Shown here piece by piece: positions 1 to 10,428 of a DNA stretch of 64,000 nt. The DNA lies in contig NZ_CP067124.1 in assembly GCF_028553725.1 (NCBI RefSeq), positions 1,250,001 through 1,314,000 of the forward strand. Direction: 5' to 3'. How positions within the stretch are numbered: position 1 is the first letter of the stretch; each line of letters opens with the position of its first letter. The DNA comes from Paracoccus alcaliphilus. Lineage in GTDB: Bacteria; Pseudomonadota; Alphaproteobacteria; Rhodobacterales; Rhodobacteraceae. The notes under the pieces were generated by a model that saw nothing but the letters and a program-made list of their open reading frames with translations, searched no databases and was not told the DNA's origin. Both the position numbers and the translations under genes were made by a program.

Positions 1-169
1 GTCGAGTCACACTGGCAGGCGGGGTTCTGCGACCATCCTGCCGCAGATCTATTGTACAAATGGACAGCAAGGCAAAACATCGCCCACCCTTGACGGGGGT
101 TTGGCAGGTTTCGGCTGCGTCTGCGGGGCCGGTCTGCCCCCTTTTGGCCATTTGCGTTAACCTTAATTC
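1..169. other. left edge, no gene recognised
   Basis: I see no convincing coding region, RNA gene or terminator here. An 8-base palindrome TTGTACAA lies at 52-59 and a TGTACA core recurs at 349-354, but two short matches are not enough to call an operator. Confidence 0.3.
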
Positions 170-334
170 ATGGGGATCATGTTGTTCTTGCCGCTGACCG
201 CGCTTGCCGCTTTTCTTGTCGGGCTGGACCGCCGGGGCAAGGGACGGATTCTGGCCTTTGGCTTTGGCAGTCTGGCAACCGCCGTCTGGCTGTGGGTCGT
301 GGTGGCGCTGGTCGTCGTCAACCGCCCCTTCTGA
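170..334 (+). CDS. small putative membrane protein (54 aa)
   Basis: A short reading frame starting ATG at 170 (a second ATG is at 179). The translation begins MGIMLFLPLTALAAFLVG, has a short basic patch (DRRGKGR), then a second hydrophobic stretch ending VVVALVVVNRPF. That is a two-helix hairpin topology, as in many unnamed inner-membrane small proteins. There is no strong Shine-Dalgarno sequence. Support is the hydrophobic/basic pattern and the position in an otherwise empty stretch. I do not recognise the family and assign no function. It could be a chance frame. Confidence 0.4.
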   Translation: MGIMLFLPLTALAAFLVGLDRRGKGRILAFGFGSLATAVWLWVVVALVVVNRPF

Positions 335-413
335 TTCCGGGAAATCCTGTACAACCAGCGCTGGCCGTCGTCGTGGTTTCCAGTGCCATTCGGCATGTCA
401 TGCGACAGATACA

Positions 414-432
414 TTGACAAACCGTCTATAAA
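414..432. promoter_or_regulatory. AT-rich dyad upstream of the MarR gene
   Basis: A 19-base imperfect palindrome (TTGACAAACCGTCTATAAA, 6 of 9 symmetric pairs) lies about 35 bases before the MarR start codon. Its first six bases are a perfect -35 hexamer, TTGACA. MarR proteins usually bind 16-20 bp AT-rich dyads overlapping their own promoter, so this is a candidate autoregulatory operator. No clear -10 is seen at 16-18 bp spacing, which limits confidence. Confidence 0.35.
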
Positions 433-465
433 TCGTCGATGAATTACCGATGAGATGGAGGACGG

Positions 466-1038
466 ATGGCTGCCAGACCTGACAAAGCCCTGCCCATTGC
501 CGCAATCGCTGCCCCTGCCGATGCTGCGCGGGCCGATATCGGGCCGGTCGTTTCCTCGGCGCATCTGGCCTCGGGGCGGTCGCCGGGCCTGTCCGAGGTC
601 GAATACGGCATGATGATCGCGGTCAGCGCCTTCAACCGCTGGATGGTGCGCTGCATGGCGGCGGCGGGACTGCCGGGCCTGTCGGCGACCGAGGTCGCGA
701 TCCTGCATTCCATCGCCCATCGGGGCCGCGAACGGCGCATGGCCGATATCGCGCTGGTGCTGGATATCGAGGATACGCATATCGTGACCTATGCGATCCG
801 CAAGCTGGAAGCCGCCGGGCTGATTACCACCCGCCGCGCCGGCAAGGAAAAGCTGGTCTCGATCAGCGATGCCGGGTTCGATGCCTGCAAACGCTATGGC
901 CAGCTGCGCGACAAGCTGCTGCTGGACATCACCAGCGAGGCGAGGATTTCCGAAGACAAGCTGTCCGAGGCCGCGGCCCTGCTGCGTCTGCTGTCGGGTG
1001 CCTATAATCAGGCGGCCCGCGCCGCCGCGACCTTCTGA
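466..1038 (+). CDS. MarR-family winged-helix transcriptional regulator
   Basis: A 190-residue protein starting ATG 466 after a good GGAGG ribosome site. After an Ala-rich N-terminal tail of about 45 residues come a dimerisation helix (around VEYGMMIAVSAFNRWMVRC), a helix-turn-helix (LSATEVAILHSIAH; MADIALVLDIEDTHIVTYAI) and a basic wing (TTRRAGKEKLVSIS). This is the MarR fold with a long N-terminus. It sits 8 bases before the ABC ATPase gene and probably controls the downstream peptide/5-oxoproline operon. The ligand is unknown. The dyad just upstream may be its operator. Confidence 0.85.
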   Translation: MAARPDKALPIAAIAAPADAARADIGPVVSSAHLASGRSPGLSEVEYGMMIAVSAFNRWMVRCMAAAGLPGLSATEVAILHSIAHRGRERRMADIALVLDIEDTHIVTYAIRKLEAAGLITTRRAGKEKLVSISDAGFDACKRYGQLRDKLLLDITSEARISEDKLSEAAALLRLLSGAYNQAARAAATF

Positions 1039-1046
1039 GGGCCGTG

Positions 1047-2978
1047 ATGACCGATCAAACCTGTCCGGTATTGCTGAGCGTCGAGAACCTGTCGGTACGT
1101 TTCGGCGCCTCGGAGGTCGTGGATGACCTGAGCTTTGTGGTGCGTCAGGGGCGCACGACGGCGGTGGTGGGCGAAAGCGGCTCGGGCAAGTCGGTAACGT
1201 CGATGTCGATCATGCGGCTGGCTGATTTCGGCGGCGCGACCTATCCGCAGGGGCGGATCATGTTCGGGCAGGACGGTCAGGCCAGCGACCTGCTGACCCG
1301 CGACAGCCGCGCCATGCGCCGGATCCGCGGCAACGAGATCGCGATGATCTTTCAAGAGCCGATGACCTCGCTGGACCCGCTGTTCTCGGTCGGGGACCAG
1401 CTGGCCGAAGTGCTGATGCTGCATGAAAACATGGGCCGCAGGCAGGCGCTGACCGAGGCCGAGCGGCTGCTGACGCTGGTCCGGCTGCCTGACGCCCGGG
1501 CGCTTCTGGGCCGTTACCCGCATCAGCTGTCGGGCGGGATGCGGCAGCGGGTCATGATCGCTATGGCGCTGGCCTGTCGTCCGAAACTGCTGATCGCGGA
1601 TGAACCGACCACGGCGCTGGATGTGACGGTGCAGGCGCAGATCCTGACGATCATGCGCGAATTGCAGGCTGAACTGGGCATGGCGATGATCTTCATCACC
1701 CATGACATGGGCGTGGTCGCGGAAATCGCCGATGATGTGGTGGTGATGTGGAAGGGCAAGAAGGTCGAGGAAGGCCCGGTCGATCAGATTTTCGCCAATC
1801 CGCAGCATCCCTATACCCGTGCGCTGCTGTCGGCGGTGCCCCGGCTTGGCTCGATGACCGGGCAGAGGTTTCCGCTGCGCGAGCCCTTGACCGTGCTGGA
1901 GGATGGCCAGCCCCGGCTGGTCGGCGAGACCCGGCAGCAAAAGACCGCCCGCCATGACGGCCCGCCGCTGTTGCAGGTGCGCGATCTGATGGTGCGTTTC
2001 GACCTGAAAAAGAATTTCCTTGGTCGCCCGCTGCGGGTCTGCAACGCGGTCAACCATGTCAGCTTTGACATCTTTCCGGGGGAAACCCTGTCGCTGGTGG
2101 GGGAATCGGGGTCGGGCAAATCGACCATCGGCCGCACCATCCAGCAATTGCAGCAGCCGGTTTCGGGGCAGGTCATCTTCGAGGGCCGCGACATGGCGAC
2201 GATGAGCCGGGCCGAAAGGCAGCGACTGCGGCGCGATGTGCAATATATCTTTCAGGACCCCTTTGCCTCGCTCGATCCCAGAAAGTCGGTCGGCTGGTCC
2301 ATCGCCGAACCGATTCGCACTCACGGAATTCTGGATAACGACCGGGCGATCAGGCAGCGCGTGGGCGAGTTGCTGGAACGTGTCGGGCTGCAACCCGACA
2401 TGGCCAGCCGCTTTCCGCACGAGTTTTCGGGCGGGCAGCGGCAGCGCGTCTGCATCGCCCGCGCGCTGGCCTCGAAACCCCGCCTGATTATCGCGGATGA
2501 GGCGCTGTCGGCGCTGGACGTGTCGGTTCAGGCGCAGATCATCAACCTGTTCATGGATTTGCAGCAAGAGGACGGGCTGTCCTATCTGTTCATCTCGCAT
2601 GACATGGCGGTGGTCGAGAAGATGAGCCATCGTGTCGCCGTTCTCTATACCGGGCAGATCATGGAACTGGGCAGCCGCGCGCAGGTGTTCGAACAGACCG
2701 CCCATCCCTATACCCGCAGGCTGCTGTCGGCGGTTCCCGTGGCCGATCCCGGCGTGCGCCGCGACCGCCCGATGCTGGAGGGCGAGATCCCCTCGAACAG
2801 CAGCCCGGCGGGAGAGGCACCACCCCGCATCCCGCTGCGCGAGATCGCCCCCGGCCATTTCGTCGCCGAAGGCTTCAGCGGCCCCGCCACCCTGACCGAG
2901 ATTCCCGATACCGCCCCGCCCGTCATTCCCCCGGTGGTGGCCACCGGCACCAATCAGACAACACCGACAGGAGCGTAA
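1047..2978 (+). CDS. dipeptide-type ABC transporter, fused double ATPase (DppD-DppF-like)
   Basis: A 643-residue protein with two complete ABC ATPase domains in tandem, equivalent to DppD fused to DppF. Both halves carry Walker A GESGSGKS. The signatures are LSGGMRQRV and FSGGQRQRV. Walker B/D-loop regions are [10 protein letters not shown] and [10 protein letters not shown], so both catalytic glutamates are present. Each half ends in the oligopeptide/nickel transporter C-terminal region ([12 protein letters not shown] and [12 protein letters not shown]). I prefer ATG 1047 over the GTG at 1044 because GAGG at 1037-1040 is well spaced. The Pro-rich tail after about residue 590 is probably a linker. 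It energises uptake with the binding protein and permeases that follow. Confidence 0.93.
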   Translation: MTDQTCPVLLSVENLSVRFGASEVVDDLSFVVRQGRTTAVVGESGSGKSVTSMSIMRLADFGGATYPQGRIMFGQDGQASDLLTRDSRAMRRIRGNEIAMIFQEPMTSLDPLFSVGDQLAEVLMLHENMGRRQALTEAERLLTLVRLPDARALLGRYPHQLSGGMRQRVMIAMALACRPKLLIADEPTTALDVTVQAQILTIMRELQAELGMAMIFITHDMGVVAEIADDVVVMWKGKKVEEGPVDQIFANPQHPYTRALLSAVPRLGSMTGQRFPLREPLTVLEDGQPRLVGETRQQKTARHDGPPLLQVRDLMVRFDLKKNFLGRPLRVCNAVNHVSFDIFPGETLSLVGESGSGKSTIGRTIQQLQQPVSGQVIFEGRDMATMSRAERQRLRRDVQYIFQDPFASLDPRKSVGWSIAEPIRTHGILDNDRAIRQRVGELLERVGLQPDMASRFPHEFSGGQRQRVCIARALASKPRLIIADEALSALDVSVQAQIINLFMDLQQEDGLSYLFISHDMAVVEKMSHRVAVLYTGQIMELGSRAQVFEQTAHPYTRRLLSAVPVADPGVRRDRPMLEGEIPSNSSPAGEAPPRIPLREIAPGHFVAEGFSGPATLTEIPDTAPPVIPPVVATGTNQTTPTGA

Positions 2979-2982
2979 CCCG

Positions 2983-4512
2983 ATGTCACTGACCCCGAAA
3001 CTGAAAGCCGCCGTCGCATCGGCCCTGCTGGCGACGACCGCAATGGCCGTGCCCGCACTGGCCGAAGGCAAGCTGACCGTGTCCAGCCCGCAGGATCCCG
3101 GCTCTTGGGATCCGATCGACACCTTTCTGGTGAACTGGGCATCGGCCGCGACCAATATCTTTGACGGGCTGACCTATCGCGGGCCGGATATGGAACTGGT
3201 CCCGGCGCTGGCCGAATCCTGGGAAGAACTGGACGAGGGCACCCGCATCCGCTTTGTGCTGCGTCAGGGTGTGACCTTCCACAATGGCGAACCCTTCAAC
3301 GCCGAGGCGGTGAAATTCACCTTCGAGCGTCTGCTGGGCGACGAGGGCGCGAAAGGTCCGCAGCAGTCGAACTATACCGCCATCGAAAGCGTCGAGATCA
3401 TCGACGATTACACCGTCGATTTCCACTTGTCGGCGCCCGATCCGGTGCTGTTGACCAAGCTGGCGGGCTATGGCGCGATGATCGTGCCGCCGAAATATGT
3501 TTCCGAGGTCAGCGAGCAGGAGTTCAACCTGAACCCCGTCGGCACCGGCCCGTTCCGGGTCGTGTCCTATGATCCCAAGGTCTCGCTGAAGATGGAAGCC
3601 TTTGAGGATTTCTGGGGCGATCAGGCGAAGCTGTCCGAACTGGAATTCCGCTTCATCACCGAACCCGCGACCGCCGTGGCCGAATTGCAGGCGGGCCGTG
3701 TGGATGTGGTGATTCCGCCGACCATTCCGATCTCGATGATCCCGACCATCGAGGCCGATCCGAACCTGACGCTGGCCACCGCGCCGGGGCCGACCGTCTA
3801 TTCGCTGCGCTTCAACACCCGCGACGGCATCACCGCCGATGAAAACGTCCGCAAGGCGATGATCATGGCGGTGGATCGCGACACCATCGTGACCGAGATC
3901 CTTGGCGGACAGGCCGAGGTGATCGCCAGCCTTCAGGGCAAGCTGTCCTTCGGCTTCGATCCCGATCTGGAGCCGCTGCCCTATGACCCCGAAACCGCCG
4001 CGCAACTGCTGGCCGAGGCCGGCGTGCAGCCGGGCGCGACCGTGCAGATCGATATCCGCGGCAATGACGCGAGCTTTGGCGAAGTGACGCAGGCGGTGTC
4101 CGCCTATCTGTCCACCGTCGGCATCAACGCGACGATCACGCCATACGAGACGAACACGCTGCTGAACGACATCATCCCGCAGGGCAAGACCGGCGCGATG
4201 TTCCAGCAAAGCTGGGGCGGCTGGACCTTCGATTACGATAACACCGCCTATTCGATGTATCACACAGGCGAGAAGTGGAACCCTTATGACAGCGATCCCG
4301 AACTGGATGCGCTGCTGGAAAGCCAGCGCCCGCTGACCGACCGGGCCGAGCGCGAGCGCATCCTGCGCGAAATCGCCGCCTATGCCGCCGATCGTGCGCT
4401 GGAAATGCCGCTGTATAACCTGAACGCGATCTATGGCGTCAACAACCGGGTGCGGAACTTCGATCCGGCGCCCGACAACCGCATGCGGCTGAACACGGTC
4501 GAGGTGGAATGA
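2983..4512 (+). CDS. family 5 peptide-type solute-binding protein
   Basis: A 509-residue periplasmic protein with a Sec signal peptide (basic start MSLTPKLK, hydrophobic core, cleavage after VPALA). The mature part has SBP family 5 marks: NIFDGLTYRG near the N-terminus, VPALAESWEE, GVTFHNGEPFNAEAVKFTFE and NPVGTGPFRVVSYDP. It delivers oligopeptides or similar amides to the membrane complex. It starts 4 bases after the ATPase gene and is followed by a strong hairpin before the permease genes. The ligand cannot be read from the sequence; the downstream M14 and 5-oxoprolinase genes favour small or N-terminally blocked peptides. Confidence 0.92.
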   Translation: MSLTPKLKAAVASALLATTAMAVPALAEGKLTVSSPQDPGSWDPIDTFLVNWASAATNIFDGLTYRGPDMELVPALAESWEELDEGTRIRFVLRQGVTFHNGEPFNAEAVKFTFERLLGDEGAKGPQQSNYTAIESVEIIDDYTVDFHLSAPDPVLLTKLAGYGAMIVPPKYVSEVSEQEFNLNPVGTGPFRVVSYDPKVSLKMEAFEDFWGDQAKLSELEFRFITEPATAVAELQAGRVDVVIPPTIPISMIPTIEADPNLTLATAPGPTVYSLRFNTRDGITADENVRKAMIMAVDRDTIVTEILGGQAEVIASLQGKLSFGFDPDLEPLPYDPETAAQLLAEAGVQPGATVQIDIRGNDASFGEVTQAVSAYLSTVGINATITPYETNTLLNDIIPQGKTGAMFQQSWGGWTFDYDNTAYSMYHTGEKWNPYDSDPELDALLESQRPLTDRAERERILREIAAYAADRALEMPLYNLNAIYGVNNRVRNFDPAPDNRMRLNTVEVE

Positions 4513-4519
4513 CAATCCG

Positions 4520-4546
4520 CTGCCCTCCGGCGCGTCCGGGGGGCAG
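4520..4546 (+). promoter_or_regulatory. hairpin between binding protein and permease genes
   Basis: CTGCCCTCCGG at 4520-4530 pairs with CCGGGGGGCAG at 4536-4546 (11 pairs including one G-U, 5-base loop). It lies within the 58-base gap and has no U-tract. In many import operons such a hairpin protects the upstream message and gives more binding protein than permease; that role here is inferred. Confidence 0.6.
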
Positions 4547-4570
4547 GCCCAACCGGCAAGGAAGCGCAAG

Positions 4571-5494
4571 GTGATCACCTTCTTATTGAAACGGGTCTTG
4601 CAGGCGGTGTTCGTCGTTCTGGCGGTCAGCCTGATCGTGGCCTTCGCCATCCGCCTGACCGGCGACCCCGCGTTGATGATCGCGCAGGGCGCGACCAATA
4701 TCACCGAGGCCGATCTGGTCCGCATCCGCGAGGGTCTGGGTCTGAACCAGCCCTTCCTTGTCCAGTATCTCAATTCGCTGAAGGGGCTGATGCTGTGGGA
4801 CTTCGGCAACAGTTTCGTGGGCGGCACGCCGGTCAATCTGCTGATCGACAAGGCCCTGCCTGCAACGCTGATGCTGGCCTTTGCCTCGCTGCTGCTGTCC
4901 ATCGTGATCTCGATCCCGCTGGGGATCAAGGCGGCGGTGTCGCGTGGCAAATGGTCCGATCAGCTGATCCGCATCCTGTCGCTGGTCGGGCTGTCCTTCC
5001 CCAACTTCTGGCTGGCGACGATGCTGGTGCTGATCTTCGGCATCACGCTGAAATGGCTGCCGCCTTCGGGGATGAGCGGCTTCGAGAGCTTCATCATGCC
5101 CGCCCTGACCATGGGCGTGATCCTGACCGCGACCAATGTGCGGCTGGTGCGCACGACCATGCTGGAGACGCTGAACCAGCAATATATCATGGTCGCCCGC
5201 GCCAAGGGCCTGTCGGAAAGCAAGGTGTTGTACAAACACGCGCTGCGTAACTGCGCCATCCCGCTGATCACCTATTTCGGCCTGCAATTCGGCGGGCTTC
5301 TGGGCGGCATCGTGGTGATCGAGCGGGTGTTCAACTGGCCCGGCATGGGCACATTGGCCTTTGATGCGGTCGCGGCGCGGGATTATCCGGTGTTGCAGGC
5401 GGTGATCATGATCCTGTCGCTGCTGATCGTCGCGGTGAACCTGGCCGTCGATATCGCCTATGGCCTTGTCGATCCCCGCATACGGAACGAATAA
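4571..5494 (+). CDS. peptide-type ABC transporter permease (DppB-like)
   Basis: A 307-residue integral membrane protein of the BPD transport 1 family with about six membrane helices. The N-terminus (MITFLLKRVLQAVFVVLAVSL) and the coupling-helix EAA loop (around YIMVARAKGLSESKVLYKHA) are typical of DppB. It starts GTG 4571 with AAGGA about eight bases upstream. It pairs with the next gene to form the heterodimeric channel and lies four bases before it. Confidence 0.92.
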   Translation: MITFLLKRVLQAVFVVLAVSLIVAFAIRLTGDPALMIAQGATNITEADLVRIREGLGLNQPFLVQYLNSLKGLMLWDFGNSFVGGTPVNLLIDKALPATLMLAFASLLLSIVISIPLGIKAAVSRGKWSDQLIRILSLVGLSFPNFWLATMLVLIFGITLKWLPPSGMSGFESFIMPALTMGVILTATNVRLVRTTMLETLNQQYIMVARAKGLSESKVLYKHALRNCAIPLITYFGLQFGGLLGGIVVIERVFNWPGMGTLAFDAVAARDYPVLQAVIMILSLLIVAVNLAVDIAYGLVDPRIRNE

Positions 5495-5497
5495 GCC

Positions 5498-6349
5498 ATG
5501 AGTGCAACTGTTCAGAAATCCCCGCGCCGGAAGCTTGCCTCGCTGGAACTGGTGATGGGCGCGGTGCTGATGGTCACCATCATCGGGGCGGTGCTGCTGT
5601 CGGGCTGGCTGTTTGCCGATCCGGGCAAGATATCGCTGTCGGCGCGGCTGGTGCCGCCGTTCCAGAACCCCGAACATATCTTCGGCACCGATGCGCTGGG
5701 GCGCGACATTCTGGCCCGCGTCGCGAATGGCGGCTGGATCTCGTTGCAGGTGGGCTTCATCTCGGTTCTGGGCTCGGTCGTGCTGGGCGTGTTCATGGGG
5801 CTGATCGCGGGCTATTATCGTGGCATCTGGGATGTGATCGTGATGCGCTTTGCCGATGTGCAGCTGGCGCTGCCCTTCATCCTGCTGGCGATCACCTTCG
5901 TCGCGATCCTTGGCGGGTCGCTGACCAATACGATCATCCTGCTGATCGTCAGCCAGTGGGTGCAATATGCAAGGCTGGTGCGCGCTGCCGTGCTCAGCCT
6001 GCGGGAACGCGAATTCGTGCTGTCGGCCCGCGCCATCGGCGTGTCGGACCGCAATATCATCCTGCGTCACATCCTGCCCAATCTGCTGGGGCCGGTGGTG
6101 GTGCTGATGACGCTGAATGTCGCCAACAACATCCTGCTGGAAAGCTCGCTGACCTTTCTTGGCCTTGGCGTCGATCCGACGATCCCGTCATGGGGCGGGA
6201 TGCTGGCCGAGGGGCGGACCTATCTGCAAACCGCATGGTGGATCTCCGTCGTGCCGGGGATGGCGATCCTGCTGACCGTCTTTGGTCTCAACCTGCTGGG
6301 CGACTGGCTGCGCGATATTCTGGACCCGACCGGAAGGACGAACCGTTGA
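5498..6349 (+). CDS. peptide-type ABC transporter permease (DppC-like)
   Basis: A 283-residue partner permease. After a short cytoplasmic N-terminus and one membrane helix it has the DppC marks HIFGTDALGRDILARV, the EAA loop (FVLSARAIGVSDRNIILRHI) and the C-terminal GLNLLGDWLRDILDP. It starts at ATG 5498. Its stop overlaps the TTG start of the M14 enzyme by three bases, so the two are translationally coupled. Confidence 0.92.
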   Translation: MSATVQKSPRRKLASLELVMGAVLMVTIIGAVLLSGWLFADPGKISLSARLVPPFQNPEHIFGTDALGRDILARVANGGWISLQVGFISVLGSVVLGVFMGLIAGYYRGIWDVIVMRFADVQLALPFILLAITFVAILGGSLTNTIILLIVSQWVQYARLVRAAVLSLREREFVLSARAIGVSDRNIILRHILPNLLGPVVVLMTLNVANNILLESSLTFLGLGVDPTIPSWGGMLAEGRTYLQTAWWISVVPGMAILLTVFGLNLLGDWLRDILDPTGRTNR

Positions 6350-8073
6350 TCCTGTTCGAACAGGGCTTTGCCCCCACGCTTCAGACGCTGACCGGCACCC
6401 TGACGGCCGAGCGGGTCGAGACATGGACCTTTGACGACCGCCAGACCCGCCGCCGGGCCGAGGCCGAGTTCTTTGCCGAAAAGGGTATCCGGGCGATCTG
6501 CCGTTCGGCCTACAAGCCGCTGGTCTGCGCCTTCCGCGAGGAAATCCGCACCAGCGGGCTGATCCGCGCCCGCATCACCTGTCCGCGCCATCCCGATGCC
6601 GGGGCGCGGCGGTTCCTGTTGGAAACCTATCCTCTGGCCGCGCTTTATCCCGATGTCGCGTTCGAGTTCTCCGAGGGCGAGCCGACCGGTGATATGCCGC
6701 GGTATCACCTGCGGCTTGGCTATGCCGACGGGACCGAGACCGAGCAGAGCGTGCTGGCGCCCAATCGCAGCCATTCCGATCACGCCGGCAACCGGGTGCT
6801 GTCGCCCTGCGGCTGGCTGATCGCGGACGGAGAGGGCAGCGCGCTGGAAACCGATTACGAGGCGCTGTTCCACCAGACCGTCGAGGCGATCAAGACCGCG
6901 CCCTGGCAATCCGAGCCCTATTTCGCGGAACTGAACATCGCTGTCAGCTTTCCCGCGCAGGACGAGGATCTGGGTCACGGCGATGAGGTTCTGTCGCTGA
7001 CCGAGGCGCTGCACGAGGATTTCTATTTCTCGCTGCTGGAGGTGTTCCAGATCCGCTCGGGCCGTCCGATGGGCGACCGGCGGTTGCAGCCGGGCCAGAT
7101 CGTCCCCGAGATCCGCTATGGTCCGCCCGCCGTCCGGGTCGAGCTGCGGCCCCATGACGCCACATCATTCTCGACCCATATGCAGCCGCTGGAAACGGCG
7201 GGGCGGGCGCTGTCGCAGGTGCAGATCGCGGCGGAACTGGATCGGATACCGGGCGAACGGTTTCAGGCCATGTCGGTCGCGGGCCGTCCGGTCGTCGCGC
7301 TGCATCATCCGGGCAGCGACCGGGCGGTGATGATCTCGGCCGGGCAGCATGCCAATGAAACCTCGTCACCGGTGGGGGTTCTGCGTGCCGCGCACCGGCT
7401 GATGATGCGGCAAGGGGCGCATTTCACCCTGTCGCCGCTGGAAAACCCCGATGGCTATGCGCTGCATCAGCGGCTGATCGGGGACAATCCGCGCCATATG
7501 CACCATGCCGCCCGCTATACCGCGCTGGGTGACGATCTGGAATATCGCGAGGGTAAGCAGCTGTTCGAAAAGGCCATCCGGTTGCAGGCCGAGGCCCGCG
7601 TCGATGCGCTGCTGCACCTGAACTTTCACGGCTATCCGGCGCATGAATGGACCCGCCCGCTCAGCGGTTATGTCCCGCGCGGGTTCGAGGTCTGGACCCT
7701 GCCCAAGGGCTTCTTTCTGGTCATGCGGCACGCGCAGGGCTGGGACGATCCGGCCCGCAGGCTGATGGAGGGCGTCACGCGCCGCTTGCAGGACGTGCCC
7801 GGCCTGCGCGCCTTCAACGATGCCCAGATCGCGCTGTTCGAGCTTCACGCAGGGGAAACCGGGTTCGAGATCATGAACGGCTTTCCGGTGCTGATTTCCC
7901 ATGATCCGCGCCACCGGGTGCCGATGACGCTGATAACCGAATATCCCGACGAAACGGTCTATGACGACGCCTTCCGCGCCGCGCACGAGGCGCAGATGGC
8001 CGCCGCGCTGGCCGCCTATGACGCGCTTCAGGAACTGCCCGAAGCGTCGTTTCCCAATGGTGCGATGGTCTGA
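6346..8073 (+). CDS. M14-family metallocarboxypeptidase-like enzyme
   Basis: A 575-residue protein read from TTG 6346, chosen because AAGGACG lies just upstream and the frame would otherwise run into the permease gene. It carries the M14 zinc site: His335 and Glu338 in [10 protein letters not shown], a third histidine at about 428 in [11 protein letters not shown], and a candidate general-base glutamate at 532 in TEYPDET. The first 330 residues are an extra domain I do not recognise. No signal peptide is seen, so it probably acts in the cytoplasm on imported peptides or amides. It overlaps the DppC-like gene and sits four bases before pxpA. The exact substrate is unknown. Confidence 0.8.
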   Translation: MILFEQGFAPTLQTLTGTLTAERVETWTFDDRQTRRRAEAEFFAEKGIRAICRSAYKPLVCAFREEIRTSGLIRARITCPRHPDAGARRFLLETYPLAALYPDVAFEFSEGEPTGDMPRYHLRLGYADGTETEQSVLAPNRSHSDHAGNRVLSPCGWLIADGEGSALETDYEALFHQTVEAIKTAPWQSEPYFAELNIAVSFPAQDEDLGHGDEVLSLTEALHEDFYFSLLEVFQIRSGRPMGDRRLQPGQIVPEIRYGPPAVRVELRPHDATSFSTHMQPLETAGRALSQVQIAAELDRIPGERFQAMSVAGRPVVALHHPGSDRAVMISAGQHANETSSPVGVLRAAHRLMMRQGAHFTLSPLENPDGYALHQRLIGDNPRHMHHAARYTALGDDLEYREGKQLFEKAIRLQAEARVDALLHLNFHGYPAHEWTRPLSGYVPRGFEVWTLPKGFFLVMRHAQGWDDPARRLMEGVTRRLQDVPGLRAFNDAQIALFELHAGETGFEIMNGFPVLISHDPRHRVPMTLITEYPDETVYDDAFRAAHEAQMAAALAAYDALQELPEASFPNGAMV

Positions 8074-8077
8074 CGCC

Positions 8078-8839
8078 ATGACGGAAATCGACCTGAACAG
8101 CGATCTTGGCGAAGGCTTCGGCCCGTGGCGGATGGGCGACGATGCCGCGATGCTGGCCGTGGTGACCAGCGGCAATATCGCCTGCGGATTTCATGCGGGC
8201 GACCCCTCGGGCATCCTGCGCACGTTGCAAGAGGCCGCCCACCGAAATGTCGCGGTTGGGGCGCATGTCGGTTACCCCGATCTGGTGGGCTTCGGTCGCC
8301 GCCGGATGGAACCGTCAAGCGACGAACTGACCGCCGATTGCCTCTATCAGATCGGGGCCTTGCAGGGGCTGGCGCGGGCTGCGGGAACCGTGGTGCGCTA
8401 TGTGAAACCGCATGGCGCGCTTTACAATACGATGGCGCATGACATGCGGCAGGCCGATGCGGTCATTGCCGCGATCCGCGCCACGGATCCGGGGCTGGCC
8501 CTGCTGGCGCTGTCGGGCGCGCCGGTCGTGGCCCGCGCCCGCGATGCCGGTCTGCGGGTGATCTGCGAGGCATTTGCCGACCGCGCCTATAACCCCGATG
8601 GCACGCTGGTCGGGCGTGAACATCCCGGCGCGGTGCTGCATGACCCGGCGGACATCTCGGCCCGGATGGTGCGGCTGGTCCGCGACGGGGTCGTGACTGC
8701 GCTGGACGGCACGCCGGTCCGGCTGGAGGCGCAGTCGATCTGCGTTCACGGCGACAGCCCGGCGGCGGTCGCCATCGCCACAAGGCTGCGGGCCGATCTG
8801 CTGGCAGCGGGCATCCGCCCCGGTGCCTTTGCCGCATGA
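8078..8839 (+). CDS. pxpA: 5-oxoprolinase subunit A (LamB/YcsF family)
   Basis: A 253-residue protein of usual family length. Hallmarks are the N-terminal [18 protein letters not shown], the [14 protein letters not shown] segment, [21 protein letters not shown], and the C-terminal [11 protein letters not shown]. With PxpB and PxpC it makes the ATP-dependent 5-oxoprolinase that opens pyroglutamate to glutamate. ATG 8078 is chosen: it starts at the conserved MTEIDLNSD and lies four bases after the M14 stop. Its stop overlaps the next start (ATGA). Confidence 0.93.
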   Translation: MTEIDLNSDLGEGFGPWRMGDDAAMLAVVTSGNIACGFHAGDPSGILRTLQEAAHRNVAVGAHVGYPDLVGFGRRRMEPSSDELTADCLYQIGALQGLARAAGTVVRYVKPHGALYNTMAHDMRQADAVIAAIRATDPGLALLALSGAPVVARARDAGLRVICEAFADRAYNPDGTLVGREHPGAVLHDPADISARMVRLVRDGVVTALDGTPVRLEAQSICVHGDSPAAVAIATRLRADLLAAGIRPGAFAA

Positions 8840-10428
8840 CGGAAGGGTCGCGGAACATGCGTTTCCTGCCTGCGGGTCAGGACAGTCTGCTGGTCGAGTT
8901 GCCGGACCTGCCCGCTGCGCTGGCGCTGCTGGATGCGTTGCTGGCCGCCCGGCTGCCGGGTCTGCGCGATATCATCCCCGGCGCGCGCACCGTTCTGTTG
9001 CGTTTCGATCCGTTGCAGGTGACGGCTGCGGCATTGGCCGATCAGCTTTGCGTGCTGCGGGTCGGGCAGGCTCTGGCCCGCGCCGGTCAGGTTTTCGATA
9101 TCCCGGTTCACTATGACGGCGAGGATCTGGCCGAGGTCGCGGCCCATCTGGGCTGGTCCGTCGCCGAACTGATCGGGCGGCATACGGATGCGCTTTATAC
9201 CGTGGCCTTTACCGGGTTTGCGCCGGGCTTTGCCTATATGACCTGCGACGATCCCGACATCGTGGTGCCACGGCGCAAGTCGCCGCGCGTGCGTATCCCG
9301 GCGGGATCTGTGGCGCTGGCGGGCGAATTCGGCGGCATCTATCCCTCGGACAGTCCGGGTGGCTGGCAGTTGCTGGGCCGGACCCCGCTGCGGATGTGGG
9401 ATCTGGCGCGGGAACGTCCGGCCCTGCTGGCGCCCGGAGATCGGGTGCGGTTCCGCGACATGGCCAAAGGCGCGACGGTTGCGGTCGATCCCGCGCCGCC
9501 CGCGCCGGTCACACCCGCAGGTGAACCCGCGCTGACCATCACCCGCGCCGACCGTCCGGGGCTGTTTCAGGATCACGGGCGGCCCGGTCTGGCCGGGCAG
9601 GGGCTGTCGCAATCGGGTGCGGCGGACCGCGCCAGCCTGCACGCGCTCAACCGCTGCCTTGGCAATCCGCGCGACATGGCCGCCGTCGAGATCGCCTTCG
9701 GCGGTTTCGCCTGCCGCGCCGATCAGCCGGTGACGGTGGCGGTCAGCGGCGCGCCTTGCCCGCTGAAGGTCAGCGGCCCGAAAGGTGACTGGCATCCGCC
9801 CATTGGCCGCGCCTTTGCGATGGATGCGGGCGACGAGTTGCAGCTGGGGCTGCCCGCGCGCGGTGTTTACAGCTATCTGGGGCTGCGCGGCGGGTTCGGG
9901 GTCGATCCGGTGCTTGGCTCGGCCTCTTGCGATACGCTGGCGCGGCTGGGGCCTTTGCCGCTGCAACCCGGCGATGCGCTGGTTGCGGCCCACCGTCACG
10001 CGCTGGCGGTCGATCCGCTGCCGCCCGCCGCCGCGCCCCTGCCTGCCGCAGGCGAAACCGTGACGCTGGATATTGTCCCCGGCCCGCGCGACGACTGGTT
10101 CACGCCGCAGGGCATCGACACCTTTCTGACTCAGCTTTGGCAGGTCACGCCCGAAAGCAGCCGCGTCGGCAAGCGGTTGCAGGGGGATCGCCGGATCGAA
10201 CGCAGGGATGATGCCGAACTGGCCAGCGAGGCCACCGTGCCCGGCGCCATCCAGATCCCGCATAGCGGCCAGCCGGTGCTGTTTCTGGCCGATCATCCGC
10301 TGACCGGAGGCTATCCGGTGATCGCCGTGGTGGCCGCCCATCATCTGGATCTTGCCGCGCAGCTGCCCGCAGGCGCGCAGGTCCGCTTCACCCCCATTCC
10401 CGCCAGTTTCACAAGAGTTGAGCCATGA
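8836..10428 (+). CDS. 5-oxoprolinase subunits B and C, fused (PxpB-PxpC)
   Basis: A 530-residue fusion of the two carboxyltransferase-like subunits. Residues about 8-225 are PxpB/KipI ([43 protein letters not shown]). Residues about 230-530 are PxpC/KipA ([65 protein letters not shown]). In most bacteria these are two genes. The start ATG overlaps the pxpA stop; a second ATG at 8857 is also possible. The stop overlaps the biotin carboxylase start (ATGA), implying coupled, stoichiometric synthesis. Confidence 0.92.
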   Translation: MTEGSRNMRFLPAGQDSLLVELPDLPAALALLDALLAARLPGLRDIIPGARTVLLRFDPLQVTAAALADQLCVLRVGQALARAGQVFDIPVHYDGEDLAEVAAHLGWSVAELIGRHTDALYTVAFTGFAPGFAYMTCDDPDIVVPRRKSPRVRIPAGSVALAGEFGGIYPSDSPGGWQLLGRTPLRMWDLARERPALLAPGDRVRFRDMAKGATVAVDPAPPAPVTPAGEPALTITRADRPGLFQDHGRPGLAGQGLSQSGAADRASLHALNRCLGNPRDMAAVEIAFGGFACRADQPVTVAVSGAPCPLKVSGPKGDWHPPIGRAFAMDAGDELQLGLPARGVYSYLGLRGGFGVDPVLGSASCDTLARLGPLPLQPGDALVAAHRHALAVDPLPPAAAPLPAAGETVTLDIVPGPRDDWFTPQGIDTFLTQLWQVTPESSRVGKRLQGDRRIERRDDAELASEATVPGAIQIPHSGQPVLFLADHPLTGGYPVIAVVAAHHLDLAAQLPAGAQVRFTPIPASFTRVEP

